From positions 1 through 64,000 of the IMG/VR virus record IMGVR_UViG_3300043446_001855: 64,000 nt of DNA, one strand, 5' to 3'. The translations under genes were made by a program, and so were the position numbers. The notes beneath the pieces were generated by a model. That model saw only the letters and a list, made by a program, of their open reading frames with translations, was not told the origin of the DNA and ran no database searches. The stretch is from a virus. Numbering within the stretch: the first letter of the stretch is position 1; the number at the start of each line of letters is the position of its first letter. Shown in pieces: positions 26,920-36,969 of this stretch.

Positions 26920-27474
26920 TTAGACTAGAAGTTCGACAATGATTGCGCGGTCTGAAAGACGCTTGACCAGACGGGCCGTAGCCTGATTCCAGTCAATGCC
27001 GGGACGAGCACCGTTGTCCCAGTAAAGACGGCTGGTGTCGTCGGCGCTCATGTAGATTTCGTTCGAGGCTGTGCCGTCTTCGGCAGCGGCCTCGCTGGCG
27101 AGACCATCGTCAACGAACACAGGGGCTAGGATCTCGAAGACCGAGCCTGTGCCACGCCAAACGCCGACCTCAGAACGATCACCAAGTTCATCCATTTCGC
27201 CGCCAACGAAGTTGGCGAAGAGACCGAACGGACGGCGGGGGCTTGAGTCGCTTGCATCGAACTGCGGGCGGACGTTCTCGCCGACAGTCTTTAGGGCGAC
27301 CATGCCCGGCCAAATTGCGGCCTTGCCTGATTCAGTGCCACCGAAAGGATCTGTGTTGGTGCGATCAACTTCAGCGTCAAGAGTCGCAGCATACGGGTAC
27401 GCTTGTGTCTGCGCGTACATGGCGCGTAGCGTGCGGCGCTTGTTTACATTTGCTAGTTTTTGTAGTCTTAGCAT
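26920..27474 (-). CDS. Probable capsid decoration/stabilisation protein
   Basis: 184 residues between the protease and the capsid gene, the place of gpD-like decoration proteins. The sequence has AAIWPGMVALKTVGENVRPQ and RPFGLFANFVGGEMDELGDR, followed by VFEILAPVFVDDG, a beta-rich pattern of small head proteins. Codon use is as biased as in the capsid gene, consistent with high expression. No catalytic motif. Confidence 0.6.
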   Translation of the reverse strand: MLRLQKLANVNKRRTLRAMYAQTQAYPYAATLDAEVDRTNTDPFGGTESGKAAIWPGMVALKTVGENVRPQFDASDSSPRRPFGLFANFVGGEMDELGDRSEVGVWRGTGSVFEILAPVFVDDGLASEAAAEDGTASNEIYMSADDTSRLYWDNGARPGIDWNQATARLVKRLSDRAIIVELLV

Positions 27475-27516
27475 GTTGGAATTATCTCCTGTTTCTCTTC
27501 TTATTATTTTGAGATA

Positions 27517-29928
27517 TTACATAAACAAGGATGCGTCATCAACTTCTTCTGATGACACAACCGTTGAAGACTGTGTTTGGAATCCAGCCGTCTTGAGTGA
27601 GGGGACGCGACCGGCGACCTTCTTCGAAGGAGCAGCCTTTGCGTTCTCACGGACACGACTAAGTGTCTCTTCACGAGCGTCTAGTTCCTGAGAAGATTCC
27701 TTCTCCAATGAAGCCGCACGCTCGAACTTCTCACCTTCTTCAATTAGACCGAGTTTCATTTCGGTTTCGGCGATACGCAGTGAGCGGAAGATGTGCGAAC
27801 GCACGTCATCCTCACTAGCAAACGCTGTGCCGATTGGACCACCAAGGGCGTTAGCGTTCTCGCCAGTTGTGACGGGATCGGTGATATGGAAATCATCCGA
27901 GCCGAATGTCATTGTGCTGGGGGCGACTTCCTCTAGAAGAGGAGCATCGACGGAAACACGATCCTGCGCCTCAGCGCCGGGGACAGAGATGCCATGCTCG
28001 GCAGCCTCTTTGCGAGCCTGCTTGCGGGCCTTCTTGACAGCCTTCTTGTCGAGGATCATTTCCTCAACGACATCAAGAACGAGATCAGTACCGGCAGCGT
28101 CGAGCATTGCCAGAACCTGATGACGCTTGACGCCAAGCGCCTTCGCCATCTTCTTAGAAGCCTTGTCTTCCTCTTCCTCTTCTTCTTCCTCTTCGTCCTC
28201 TTCCTTATCCTCGGACTTTGAGGCGGCTTCCTTCTTCTCTTCCTTCTCGTCTTCTTCGTCCTCGTCCTTTTCCTCTGATTCCTCAGCGGCGGCTTCCTTC
28301 TTGGACTCGTCCTTCTCTTCCTCTTCCTTCTCTTCTTCCTTCTCGTCCTTCTCTTCGGACTCGTCCTTATCCTTCATCTTTTCCTTAATAAAGTCGGGCA
28401 TTTCGCCAGCCTCCTTATCAACAGAAGCAGCAACGCCAATTGGGCCCTGACCAGCAGAGCCGACCTCAGAGGTGACAGGATCTTCCTGACCCTCGTCGGG
28501 GAAAGTCATGGTTGCGGGAGCAGGACCAGCGTCAACAGCCATAGCGGGATCTTGATGCTCGGTATGCCCGTCGCTCCATGTGGGCTCGGCAGCAGTCTTC
28601 GAAGCAAGATACTCCTGAAGATTGCTCAGAGCCTCACCGAGTTTGTCTTCTGTACTCATGTTTTGGTTTTCCTTCGTATTCGATTCGACAGGTTTCTGTG
28701 GATTCTTCAGTGTTTTTGGATTAACAACCTTATCGTTTGTAATACGATTGGGAGGTAGAATCGGTTTCTCGACTCTCGTCAACAAACCAGCATCCTTAAC
28801 AATTTCCCATTCGTTATTTACAACCGTGGCATCAGAACTTTTTACAGTAGAGAATGCCATTCCGCCCGGTGCATTTTCCAACGGATTCATTGCACCAGCC
28901 GGGCCCTTCATTGCAGGATTAGGAAGTCCGCTCGGAGCATTTGGGATCATCTCACCGTAATTCGGACCGGGTAATTGCTCAGGCTCTGGTCCTAATTCAG
29001 AGAGATTACTCTTGGCTGCTTCGATATCTGGATCACCAAGACTGGCCGGAGGTTGTGCATCGTTAAGATTCACATCATCTGGCTGGTCATAACCGCAGAC
29101 CTCGCACTTACCGTTCTCCATCTCATTGCCACACTGAGGACACGCCTTCTCTTGACGAAGGGTGTCAACTCTATCCGGAACCTTTGCAAGATCTGACTGT
29201 GGTAGATCCGCTGTCTTCATGCTGGCAATCTTGTCAAGCACTAGAGCCGTAGAGTCGGCGGGATCAAAGACGTAGGAGATCTCAAAGAAGTGGATGTCGT
29301 AGCAATCCTCATATGATTTACGACTTGTCTTTGCCCCGTTGCTTGACTCAAAGAAATCGAATGTCGCGCCCTTGCTTTTGATGTGATCACAATACTCTTT
29401 TACGTTTGTCGCCCAGTTGTGACAGATGTTGCACTGGGTTCTATCAACGTTTGCGCCCATTGAAACCGAGTCGATATCTCCAGAGATAATCGCCTGAGCA
29501 AGTTTGGGGAACTGACGGGCGTCTGTCTCTAGCAGGAGTTCGATCCATGTGGGCGGCTTGTGATTGTCAGGAGCGGCAGCGTAATACGGATCAAGCGCCG
29601 ATGCCTTCTGAAGATCTTCCTCGACATGAAGTCTTGCATCCACCACAACACCACGGGCTCTTTGGGGATCGCTATTGTTGTGGTCAACAAAGATAGGCTT
29701 GCCAATAAAAGTTCTATACGCTTTGGCTAGTTCCTCTGCGGGCCAGCCGTCATTGTTCTTATTGACACGACTGGAGATGGCTCGCACCTTCGTGTAGATG
29801 TAACCATCCTCTAAGCGAAAGTCGGTGTCCTCACCGATTGAGGCAAACTTTTCTAGGCTAGCATTCTTGTGACGAGACTTGCTTGTTCGAACATCAAGAA
29901 TCTCTGCTTTGGCATACTTTGTAATCAT
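27517..29928 (-). CDS. Capsid maturation protease fused to acidic scaffold-like region
   Basis: 803 residues. Residues 1-260 resemble head maturation proteases: HNNSDPQRARGVVVDA carries a candidate catalytic His (H83), and GDIDSVSMGANV a candidate nucleophile Ser (S154 or S156), followed by a zinc-knuckle-like CNICHNWATNVKEYCDH. Another zinc ribbon (CPQCGNEMENGKCEVCGYD) lies near residues 255-280. Residues about 500-600 are almost only Glu, Asp, Lys and Ser, typical of scaffolds. Two proteins in one chain is a known arrangement in phages of Actinobacteria. Scaffold is expected to be removed during maturation. Confidence 0.75.
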   Translation of the reverse strand: MITKYAKAEILDVRTSKSRHKNASLEKFASIGEDTDFRLEDGYIYTKVRAISSRVNKNNDGWPAEELAKAYRTFIGKPIFVDHNNSDPQRARGVVVDARLHVEEDLQKASALDPYYAAAPDNHKPPTWIELLLETDARQFPKLAQAIISGDIDSVSMGANVDRTQCNICHNWATNVKEYCDHIKSKGATFDFFESSNGAKTSRKSYEDCYDIHFFEISYVFDPADSTALVLDKIASMKTADLPQSDLAKVPDRVDTLRQEKACPQCGNEMENGKCEVCGYDQPDDVNLNDAQPPASLGDPDIEAAKSNLSELGPEPEQLPGPNYGEMIPNAPSGLPNPAMKGPAGAMNPLENAPGGMAFSTVKSSDATVVNNEWEIVKDAGLLTRVEKPILPPNRITNDKVVNPKTLKNPQKPVESNTKENQNMSTEDKLGEALSNLQEYLASKTAAEPTWSDGHTEHQDPAMAVDAGPAPATMTFPDEGQEDPVTSEVGSAGQGPIGVAASVDKEAGEMPDFIKEKMKDKDESEEKDEKEEEKEEEEKDESKKEAAAEESEEKDEDEEDEKEEKKEAASKSEDKEEDEEEEEEEEEDKASKKMAKALGVKRHQVLAMLDAAGTDLVLDVVEEMILDKKAVKKARKQARKEAAEHGISVPGAEAQDRVSVDAPLLEEVAPSTMTFGSDDFHITDPVTTGENANALGGPIGTAFASEDDVRSHIFRSLRIAETEMKLGLIEEGEKFERAASLEKESSQELDAREETLSRVRENAKAAPSKKVAGRVPSLKTAGFQTQSSTVVSSEEVDDASLFM

Positions 29929-29949
29929 TCTATTATTTACTTGCCGTTG

Positions 29950-31413
29950 TTAAACGGAAGCCCACCCTTTCTCTGCCTCTTCGGGATTCTTTTTGTACTC
30001 GGCTTGTTCTCTCTGCCATCTCAGTTTGTCATAGTTCTCTTTGCCCGGACCGTATGTATCATAAAGATATTCGTAATACGGAGACATCCCCTTCGGTCTT
30101 GCGGGCGCTCTTCTCTGCTTGGGTTGGGCCTCCTCAACAGGAGCGGCAACGTCGGTCTTGAGCAGAGGCTTCGCCGTCTCAAAGATCTGGTTTCTGATAT
30201 TTCTAATGCTGGGCTTTGCGGGACGCTCTCCATAGATCGACTGCACCAATGACAGTTGCTCCTGCTTTGGTACACGCAATATCATGTCGTTAAGGTCTTT
30301 GAGATCCTTGAGTCTGCGCACCGCCACAAGACTATCTTCTCTCTTTTGTGCGCTAGATAGTTGTGCCTCCGCAGATCGTGTCAACTCGGACAGGAGTTTT
30401 CGAGCCTCCGGATCAACCGAATGTCTCTCCGTTGGGGCAACAGTCTTCCTCTTCTTCTTCTTCTTCGGGACATAGTCTTGACCATACTTTCTCCACTCTT
30501 TGAATCTTTCTTTTGCTGTAGCCTGTTGTTGAGCGGGACTCATCTCCGCAAGCCATTCAATTTCGCCCAAGATATCGTCGTCTTCAGCACCGGCCTCATC
30601 CATCAAACCGATCCATCTCTTGGCAAGACCGGTCAACTTCTTATAGTTCGGATCTTCGTAGATATCACGAGCGGGAGGTCTATTGCCTTTTTCCTTTTGC
30701 TTGGCTCTTTCTGACGCCTCTTGACGGTAGGCTCTTTCGTTCTCCTCCATCTGCTGTCTTCGCTCAAGCCAGTTTGATTCCTCGCCGGACCAGTCACGAT
30801 CTACGTTCCAGTCGCCCTCGCCTTCGTCCTCTGATCTTTTAACAAGAGAAACGCGATAGACATTGCCCGCCTTTTTAATCTCTCCGACCTTGAAGTCTTT
30901 TGAGAACTCTCGAATTAGTTCGACTCTCGCGGCGGCTTTAGACACGTCAGCAGGACGCTCGACAACAACAGAAGCGACTGGGGTAATGCCTGAACCGACG
31001 CCGGCAACACCAAGTGGGGGCTGCTGTGGCTTGGGCAAAGGCTTTCGCTCATGATCGTCAGACATAATGTCTGGCGTTTCATTGACGATAGCGGGTGCCT
31101 CTTCTTTTTCTTCGGTCTCTTCCTCATCGACCAGTTTCTCAAGAAGATCGATGATCTTATTCATCTTCTCTTCTTCTTTGTCTTCGTGCTGCTTGTCCTC
31201 TATGACTATGTCTTCGCTGTCCAAAACAACGTCATCGCTTTCGTCTGCGGTTGCAGCGACCCTGATGCGGGTGATGAAAAACTCACCGTCAGCACCAGCC
31301 TCTTTGATTTTGCGAAAGGAAAGGATCTCCGCATCCGGATAGGATTCTGCGATCTGATCCAATGCCTCTGCGCTGGTAACGCTGGCCTCTCTTTTTAAGA
31401 CTATTTCTTCCAA
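29950..31413 (-). CDS. Large charged head-associated protein, unknown
   Basis: 487 residues. It begins with a short beta domain (FFITRIRVAATADESDD), an acidic stretch rich in Glu, then proline-rich linker (KPLPKPQQPPLGVAGVGSGI) and long basic helices (QKEKGNRPPARDIYEDPNY, PKKKKKRKTVAPTE). A C-terminal region (SPYYEYLYDTYGPGKENYDK) is Tyr-rich. No catalytic residues identified. Immediately upstream of the protease-scaffold gene, so an internal head protein or a portal-associated protein is possible. It does not look like a canonical portal. Confidence 0.5.
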   Translation of the reverse strand: MEEIVLKREASVTSAEALDQIAESYPDAEILSFRKIKEAGADGEFFITRIRVAATADESDDVVLDSEDIVIEDKQHEDKEEEKMNKIIDLLEKLVDEEETEEKEEAPAIVNETPDIMSDDHERKPLPKPQQPPLGVAGVGSGITPVASVVVERPADVSKAAARVELIREFSKDFKVGEIKKAGNVYRVSLVKRSEDEGEGDWNVDRDWSGEESNWLERRQQMEENERAYRQEASERAKQKEKGNRPPARDIYEDPNYKKLTGLAKRWIGLMDEAGAEDDDILGEIEWLAEMSPAQQQATAKERFKEWRKYGQDYVPKKKKKRKTVAPTERHSVDPEARKLLSELTRSAEAQLSSAQKREDSLVAVRRLKDLKDLNDMILRVPKQEQLSLVQSIYGERPAKPSIRNIRNQIFETAKPLLKTDVAAPVEEAQPKQRRAPARPKGMSPYYEYLYDTYGPGKENYDKLRWQREQAEYKKNPEEAEKGWASV

Positions 31414-31424
31414 AACATATCCTC

Positions 31425-32912
31425 TTAGATTAGGTTGGTTGCAACCTTAACTTTCATTAGATACACGAGACCGACGTATTGTGGTCTTATATTAACATAA
31501 ATGCTTTCGTTTGTCGTTGTACCAAGCAACTTCTTTGAGTCCGCTATAACAGCAGCACTTGCCCCGGTAATGTTTCCGCTTCTACTGTTGTTGGAAGCAC
31601 CACCGGTTGTAATGTCACCAGCACTTGTAGAACCGTTAAGACCCGTGTCAAGTCTTTGATCGGTAAATGTCGCTGTATTTCCATAGTTGTCAGTGCTTAG
31701 TTTAACCGTGTGAGCGTTGATGGTGCTGTTTGCCACATCGACCGTTCTGCTTGTCGGGCTACTTGTGACGGAAGCATATCCATAACCCTGACCAGATCTA
31801 AGATTGTCCGGATCCGAGACATTCGCATATCCCCACAATTGAGGATTTGATGTTTTCATGTTGAATAAAGCGGTGTTGGCGTCGGCATAGCCCGGCAGGG
31901 TCGGATCATCGTATGGTCTTCTTCCACCGGTTTGACCCGCACCATTCATATCAATCTTATGCACATGGTTTCTAGATGCAGGTCTTGACTTGTACTTTGT
32001 CTGACCCTCTGTTATCTCAGTGAACGCATCCGAGGCATCGCTTGTAGATATTCGTGCTTGGCCACTAAAGAAACTATTAGTAATTCTAAAGTCGTGCTGA
32101 TGGCTTGGCATCATGTGAACATGATCCATGCCGTGACTGTGGGGGCCCAGATAGTGCCTATGCGGAGGAACAACGTGTGTGTGATCAATGGCATGAACGT
32201 GATCTTTGATCTCTAACGTTCCAGCACCATGTGAGTGAGAGATGTTTCTCAGTATGTTGCTGCCTGACTTGGGCTCAGAAGTTTCAAGACCTGAATCGTA
32301 ACCCGCGCCGGGAGCACCGGTCGTGCCGCTTACCATTGCTGAACCACCGGACTGACGAGAAGTGTTCTCTTGATTCTGTGCGCTCTGAGCATTCGCTGCA
32401 AGTGTGTAACCGTTGACTGCGTTGATACCAGCGACAGTCTCGTCGGCACCAAGAACAAACTTATTTCTCAGATCCGGAAGAATGATTGCACTTGGAATCG
32501 GGAAAGAGTGATCCGCCTGCTCAACCTGTCGGCCATCACACGGGACCCACCCATCCGGAATAGCGATAGTTGATGCGGGACGCCACCAAGCAATGACGGT
32601 GCCAAGAGGAACATCGTTGTAGTTCAGGCCAGAGACTACGCTATAGAGAGTTCTTCTTCCCTGCTGCGCCTCGTAGCCAGAATTCTTTGTGCCCGGATAC
32701 TTCGTAGCATCAGAAGATGGAATGACATCGCCATAGCCAAGCCAAGTTGCCGGGGTACCTGAGTAGCCTGTGCTTGTGGACGAGCCCGGGCTGCCGTTAG
32801 CGCCACCGATTAATTCATCAATGGCGTCAAAATTGTAGACAAGATCCTCACCGTTGAAGGAGTCCTGTGATCTATCCCAAACTCTAAATCTTCCCTTGTG
32901 ACTATTTCTCAT
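31425..32912 (-). CDS. Tail collar domain fibre protein, histidine-rich
   Basis: 495 residues with the phage tail collar domain: PLGTVIAWWRPAS then IPDGWVPCDGRQVEQADHSF and LPDLRNKFVLGADE. This forms the tip or collar of short fibres. A histidine-rich stretch (about 220-275) repeats H-x-H (HAIDHTHVVPPHRHYLGPHS), as in T4 gp12, where such motifs bind metal along a trimer axis. The C-terminus is a strand-rich repeat region. It precedes three related collar proteins further upstream. Confidence 0.85.
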   Translation of the reverse strand: MRNSHKGRFRVWDRSQDSFNGEDLVYNFDAIDELIGGANGSPGSSTSTGYSGTPATWLGYGDVIPSSDATKYPGTKNSGYEAQQGRRTLYSVVSGLNYNDVPLGTVIAWWRPASTIAIPDGWVPCDGRQVEQADHSFPIPSAIILPDLRNKFVLGADETVAGINAVNGYTLAANAQSAQNQENTSRQSGGSAMVSGTTGAPGAGYDSGLETSEPKSGSNILRNISHSHGAGTLEIKDHVHAIDHTHVVPPHRHYLGPHSHGMDHVHMMPSHQHDFRITNSFFSGQARISTSDASDAFTEITEGQTKYKSRPASRNHVHKIDMNGAGQTGGRRPYDDPTLPGYADANTALFNMKTSNPQLWGYANVSDPDNLRSGQGYGYASVTSSPTSRTVDVANSTINAHTVKLSTDNYGNTATFTDQRLDTGLNGSTSAGDITTGGASNNSRSGNITGASAAVIADSKKLLGTTTNESIYVNIRPQYVGLVYLMKVKVATNLI

Positions 32913-35632
32913 CAGACACCAAACAGGAAGTCGTCGTCAAAGTTCTCGCTAGCGGTCGTCTCGTTCTCTAGATAGTGTGTGCCCTCAAGCACTAACTTGT
33001 CTAGATTGCGAGCCTTGCCGGGCTCATTGATAAACTCTTTCTGCTGGTTAGGATAGTAATGACGGCCAGCAATGTGCGTATTTGATTTGCGCCCAGTGCT
33101 CAAGTCGGTCTCACCCACAATGTCTTGCTGACCAACACCAGCATCATCGTTTACCTCTGGGGTACCTTCAAGTCCAGAAGAAGACGGTAGTCCAATTTCG
33201 TTTGGATTGACTTGATCGGCCTTGTCAAACCTGATGTCCTCAACCGTAAACTGTTCTGTGCTGATCTTATAGGGCTCGCCCTCATTGTCAGGGAATGCTG
33301 AATCAACACGGACAACAGAGACGCTTGAGGGAGAGACATCAGTCACCTTAACAATGTCAGGCTCGTTGTCCACACCGGAGAACACTCTGTAGACTTCGCC
33401 AGTCTCCAGCGGATTGTTGTCGATATCAACAACAGAAGATGAGCGATAACCGACGCTGCCTCCATGTCTAACCGCTTCGCATCCTGCCGGGGCTAGCGCC
33501 GGAGAATCCGCAAGGTTTGGCATGGCGCACTTGCCGGGAACGAAACTGCTCTCGCAATACCTGCAATAGTTGTCGTTTGGATCGTTCTCTCTGATCGGCT
33601 GCTGTGTCTCCGTGCCCATAGGCTTGTTCTGCTGCTGAGGAACAGAGTAGCCACCCATATCATTGTGCGGTGCAGCGTATCCCATACCGTAGCCGAACGC
33701 TCCGGGGATTCCTGTCGCTGTACGAATAGATGAGTTTTTCTTTTCCTTCGACTCTTCTTTGTTCTTCTTGAACTCGTCACCGAAGACCTGATCAAAGAAC
33801 TTCTCAAGCGCCTTGACAACCTTGTTGCCTTCGCCTGACTCGTCACTGTCCGCCAGTTCAATAACCGTTGGCATACCGTTCATCACCATCTCGGGAGTGG
33901 CGTCAATGAAGCCGCCAAGATCATCGACATCTTTTAGATACTCTGGTGAATCGCCATGCTCTCTGTTGTAGTTACCGGTTCCACCGATGCTGGGGTCTGA
34001 GTCAATGCCATGAACGTGGATGGTGTAGATGTCTTCGCTCGGCTCAGTCACAGACTCATGAACACCGGCTAGCGCTTCGCCAAATAGTCTGCCAAGTTGT
34101 GCGGCCTGCGGCTGCAGAGCGAGTGCGATCTTTGTGAGACCGTCAACTCTCTCGGCATGGGCAAGTTTATTAGACCCACACACATGGCAGTTGCCATCGA
34201 CTAGAGGGTCTGAGCAGGTTGGGCACTCAAGATTCTTTGCGTAATGATTGTCTTCCCACTCGGCTTCTTCACGAACATGATTGTGCGAAAGCATTTGTTC
34301 CCAGACATCCTTGTTTGGATTTTCTATATCACTTGTGCGCTCTTTGATGATCTTCGCAACGTCTAGCGGCGGCTCAGGGAAGAACACGTCCTCATCTCCA
34401 ACGCCACGCGCCTGTGGGTTGCCCTCTTGATCACCGTGCTGGTTCTTCTGGGCCTCACCCTCGGCATGTCGTACATTTGAGTTGCCCCCTATATCGGAGC
34501 GCATGTGCTCGTCATCGAAGTCAAAGCCCTCGGACACCTCGTGTGGTGCGCCTGTCTCCCAATACTCTCTTGAATGCTTGTTCTTTGAGCCGGGATGTCT
34601 CGCCTTATGCAGTTGAGCGTCTACCTTAGCCGCCCATGAACGACCGGAGTCGCCGCCCCATGCGAGCCACGCAACATCCCACGCTGTGATCTCACCGGGC
34701 TTGGCTTTCTTGGAACGACCTCCAGCATGGCGCTCAAAGAATGAGTGCATGCGATTGATGTGCTCTTCGGTCAGCGCTTCGCCTGCTGCAATGCGGCGAG
34801 CACGATCAGCAGTAGCGTCTTGGAAACCGTCTCCCGCTTTGCCCTCTTCAATGTACTTGAGTGCACGACGAGCGTTGGCACGAACACCAGAGGGCGGAAC
34901 CGTATTGACTTTCTTTACTGCCTCTTCTGGGCTCTGCTTCTTGGCCGCTGATTCTTTACGAGCGGCATCACACTTCTCGCAAGAGCCGGGAGCGCAGGGC
35001 TTTGTTCCGGGAACACGCTTATACCCATCCCAACAGCCGCAGTCTTTAGCAACCTTGGCTGTCGGATTTAATGTCCCGGGGTTGCGCTCGTTGTAACTAC
35101 CGGCTGGGAACTCCTCGTCGTAGGCCATGGGGTTCGGCTTTGTCGAACGGTCCCAATAAGAATCCTCAGTTGCATCATGGTCTTGACTCTGGACGGCGCT
35201 GTCATCCTCCCCGTCTAACTTGTCATGGACGGCCTTATCCTTTTCAACGAGGTCGTTCAGAGTGTCGAGAACCTCGTCTAGTTTTTCTTCGATGCTCGAA
35301 TGCTCGTCCTTGTTCTCTTCGTCGGTGTAGTCATCAACCCAATCATTTAGATCTGACGGCTCATTTACGATGTCAATTGAGTCATCCATTGCGCTGATGA
35401 TGTCCCAACCGATCTCGGGATCATAGACAAGGGATTCACCGTTGCCGATTGAAGACTGACGATAGAAAGCGATGTCTGGCTCAGACGGGATCGTCTTGTC
35501 CCAGAAGACCTTGGTCGTCTTGACGACTCGACCATCGGTGAACTCCACAAGGTATTCTTTAGTAGCAGAATCGAAGTCAAGAATGAGGCCGGGAGTGTTC
35601 CCGGCAAAAACAGTTAGGCCTAGGTAGTTCAT
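32912..35632 (-). CDS. Large zinc-finger virion protein with GGDSGRSWA domain
   Basis: 906 residues. The first 90 residues include a small beta domain and an acidic coiled segment (DEVLDTLNDLVEKDKAVHDK). A cysteine cluster (CGCWDGYKRVPGTKPCAPGS plus following CEKCD) lies near residue 195. Residues about 240-345 contain a domain seen in many phage proteins of unknown function, with VRANARRALKYIEEGKAGDG and AWLAWGGDSGRSWA. Another zinc ribbon (CPTCSDPLVDGNCHVCGSN) follows near residue 470, and CRYCESSFVPGKC near 690. No catalytic motif. Head or portal-associated role is inferred from location. Confidence 0.55.
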   Translation of the reverse strand: MNYLGLTVFAGNTPGLILDFDSATKEYLVEFTDGRVVKTTKVFWDKTIPSEPDIAFYRQSSIGNGESLVYDPEIGWDIISAMDDSIDIVNEPSDLNDWVDDYTDEENKDEHSSIEEKLDEVLDTLNDLVEKDKAVHDKLDGEDDSAVQSQDHDATEDSYWDRSTKPNPMAYDEEFPAGSYNERNPGTLNPTAKVAKDCGCWDGYKRVPGTKPCAPGSCEKCDAARKESAAKKQSPEEAVKKVNTVPPSGVRANARRALKYIEEGKAGDGFQDATADRARRIAAGEALTEEHINRMHSFFERHAGGRSKKAKPGEITAWDVAWLAWGGDSGRSWAAKVDAQLHKARHPGSKNKHSREYWETGAPHEVSEGFDFDDEHMRSDIGGNSNVRHAEGEAQKNQHGDQEGNPQARGVGDEDVFFPEPPLDVAKIIKERTSDIENPNKDVWEQMLSHNHVREEAEWEDNHYAKNLECPTCSDPLVDGNCHVCGSNKLAHAERVDGLTKIALALQPQAAQLGRLFGEALAGVHESVTEPSEDIYTIHVHGIDSDPSIGGTGNYNREHGDSPEYLKDVDDLGGFIDATPEMVMNGMPTVIELADSDESGEGNKVVKALEKFFDQVFGDEFKKNKEESKEKKNSSIRTATGIPGAFGYGMGYAAPHNDMGGYSVPQQQNKPMGTETQQPIRENDPNDNYCRYCESSFVPGKCAMPNLADSPALAPAGCEAVRHGGSVGYRSSSVVDIDNNPLETGEVYRVFSGVDNEPDIVKVTDVSPSSVSVVRVDSAFPDNEGEPYKISTEQFTVEDIRFDKADQVNPNEIGLPSSSGLEGTPEVNDDAGVGQQDIVGETDLSTGRKSNTHIAGRHYYPNQQKEFINEPGKARNLDKLVLEGTHYLENETTASENFDDDFLFGV

Positions 35633-35656
35633 GTCTTCTTTGTTTATGTTTTTGAT

Positions 35657-36313
35657 CTATGTCTTTATTATGTGCCAAACCAAAATGTATGGCGGGTAAT
35701 CGCTGATGACAGAACCGCCGGACTTCGGTGCGGTAGAGTTTTGGGCGGTTGAAGCGTAGTGAGCATGAGAATGAGAATTTGTCGAATTGAGCGATCCGGC
35801 ATTTCCACCATGCTGATGACCCCATGTCAAATTCATCTCGGCAACAGACGAATGACTGTGATCATCTCGGGCCGTATAATTTGCAGTGCCGCTTACCAAT
35901 AGTGTGTTTGCGCTTGAAGTATTTGTGTTCGCTCCGTTGGAGGCGTGATAATGATTTGCCTCATAATATGATGACGAGGCGGAATTAAAATTGTGGCCGT
36001 GTCCGCTTTCACCATTTGTGCTCACATATGAAGTATTTGTGAAAGCATGAATGTGGCTAAACCCAGAGTTCCCGACACCAAAACTGTTTGCTCCGGACAT
36101 GAGTCTCATAGACGTAGGCAAAGTAAATGTGCTTGAACTAGTGGAGCCAAATGAGGTTGATATCGCAGAGAACAAATCGCCATAAGACGATCTTAAAACT
36201 TCAGATCCGTCACAATAAAGCCAACCGGATGGAGGCGCAGATTGAACGCCTCCAAGATAGGGCATAATAGTTCCTGCAGGGATGAGTGTTGCTGGGCTTT
36301 GTGTATTACTCAT
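35657..36313 (-). CDS. Tail collar domain protein 3
   Basis: 218 residues. Tail-collar signature APPSGWLYCDGSEVLRSSYG followed by SSSTFTLPTSMRLMSG. The rest is Asn/Ser/His-rich with NYTARDDHSHSSVAEMNLTW. It overlaps the next upstream paralogue by four bases, so the three collar genes here form one translational unit. Its stop lies 24 bases before the large zinc-finger gene. Confidence 0.85.
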   Translation of the reverse strand: MSNTQSPATLIPAGTIMPYLGGVQSAPPSGWLYCDGSEVLRSSYGDLFSAISTSFGSTSSSTFTLPTSMRLMSGANSFGVGNSGFSHIHAFTNTSYVSTNGESGHGHNFNSASSSYYEANHYHASNGANTNTSSANTLLVSGTANYTARDDHSHSSVAEMNLTWGHQHGGNAGSLNSTNSHSHAHYASTAQNSTAPKSGGSVISDYPPYILVWHIIKT

Positions 36314-36969
36314 ATCTTAATAATGTATTTTACTTGGTGAGCCGGGGCGTAAGATGTTGTTGTCGCCGATATGGATGATACGTTGTTTGCAATAGTCAAA
36401 TGTGTATGATTGTGGGCTCCGCCCCCGCTTATTCCAGACGGTGTGGCATTATGCCAATGCCCTCCACTTGCGTCGGTAGCCCTAGCACCCACAGAGTGAG
36501 CGTGGTTTGCTAACGCTCTCGCTAACGTTCCGCTGGTAGATTTGGCATTGCCGGTATTAGATCCGGAAACGCTTGTGTTCGCCCCATACACAGTATGGGC
36601 ATGACTTCCCTGAGTATCTGTGTACGCTCCCCCCGCCTGATTGTGCGAATGATCACCAGTTGTGTTTGTGGATAATGCATTTATAGCACCACTTATTGAA
36701 TGGCTGTGGCTGTTTGACCCAGTGAGTGTTCCTGCGACAACAGTGGATGAAGCGCCCGCCGGCATTCTATTTATAAGGTCTGGCAATCTGAAATAACCAG
36801 AACTCTCTGCGCCAGTGTTGTAGGTTGTTGCAATGGCATTGTAAAGGTCTTGATATTGTGTAATAAGTACTTGAGAGCCGTCGCAAAACAACCAGCCCGT
36901 GGGGGCGGTTGGTTCGCAACAAGCAACAATCATTCCCGAATAAACGCCCGAATGAAGACCGCCCGCCAC
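36310..36969 (-). CDS. Tail collar domain protein 2
   Basis: 219 residues with EPTAPTGWLFCDGSQVLITQ and FRLPDLINRMPAGASS, the same two motifs as its neighbours. His-rich C-terminal half (NSHSHSISGAINALSTNT, NHAHSVGARATDASGGHWHN). Start and stop overlap both neighbours by one to four bases. Likely a receptor-binding fibre tip, with host-range alternatives on the same virion or by recombination. Confidence 0.85.
   Translation of the reverse strand: MAGGLHSGVYSGMIVACCEPTAPTGWLFCDGSQVLITQYQDLYNAIATTYNTGAESSGYFRLPDLINRMPAGASSTVVAGTLTGSNSHSHSISGAINALSTNTTGDHSHNQAGGAYTDTQGSHAHTVYGANTSVSGSNTGNAKSTSGTLARALANHAHSVGARATDASGGHWHNATPSGISGGGAHNHTHLTIANNVSSISATTTSYAPAHQVKYIIKI

Noticed and set aside
32912-35632. 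Portal protein call for the 906-residue product
   Set aside because: No portal-like helix/clip pattern; multiple zinc ribbons and acidic stretches do not fit.
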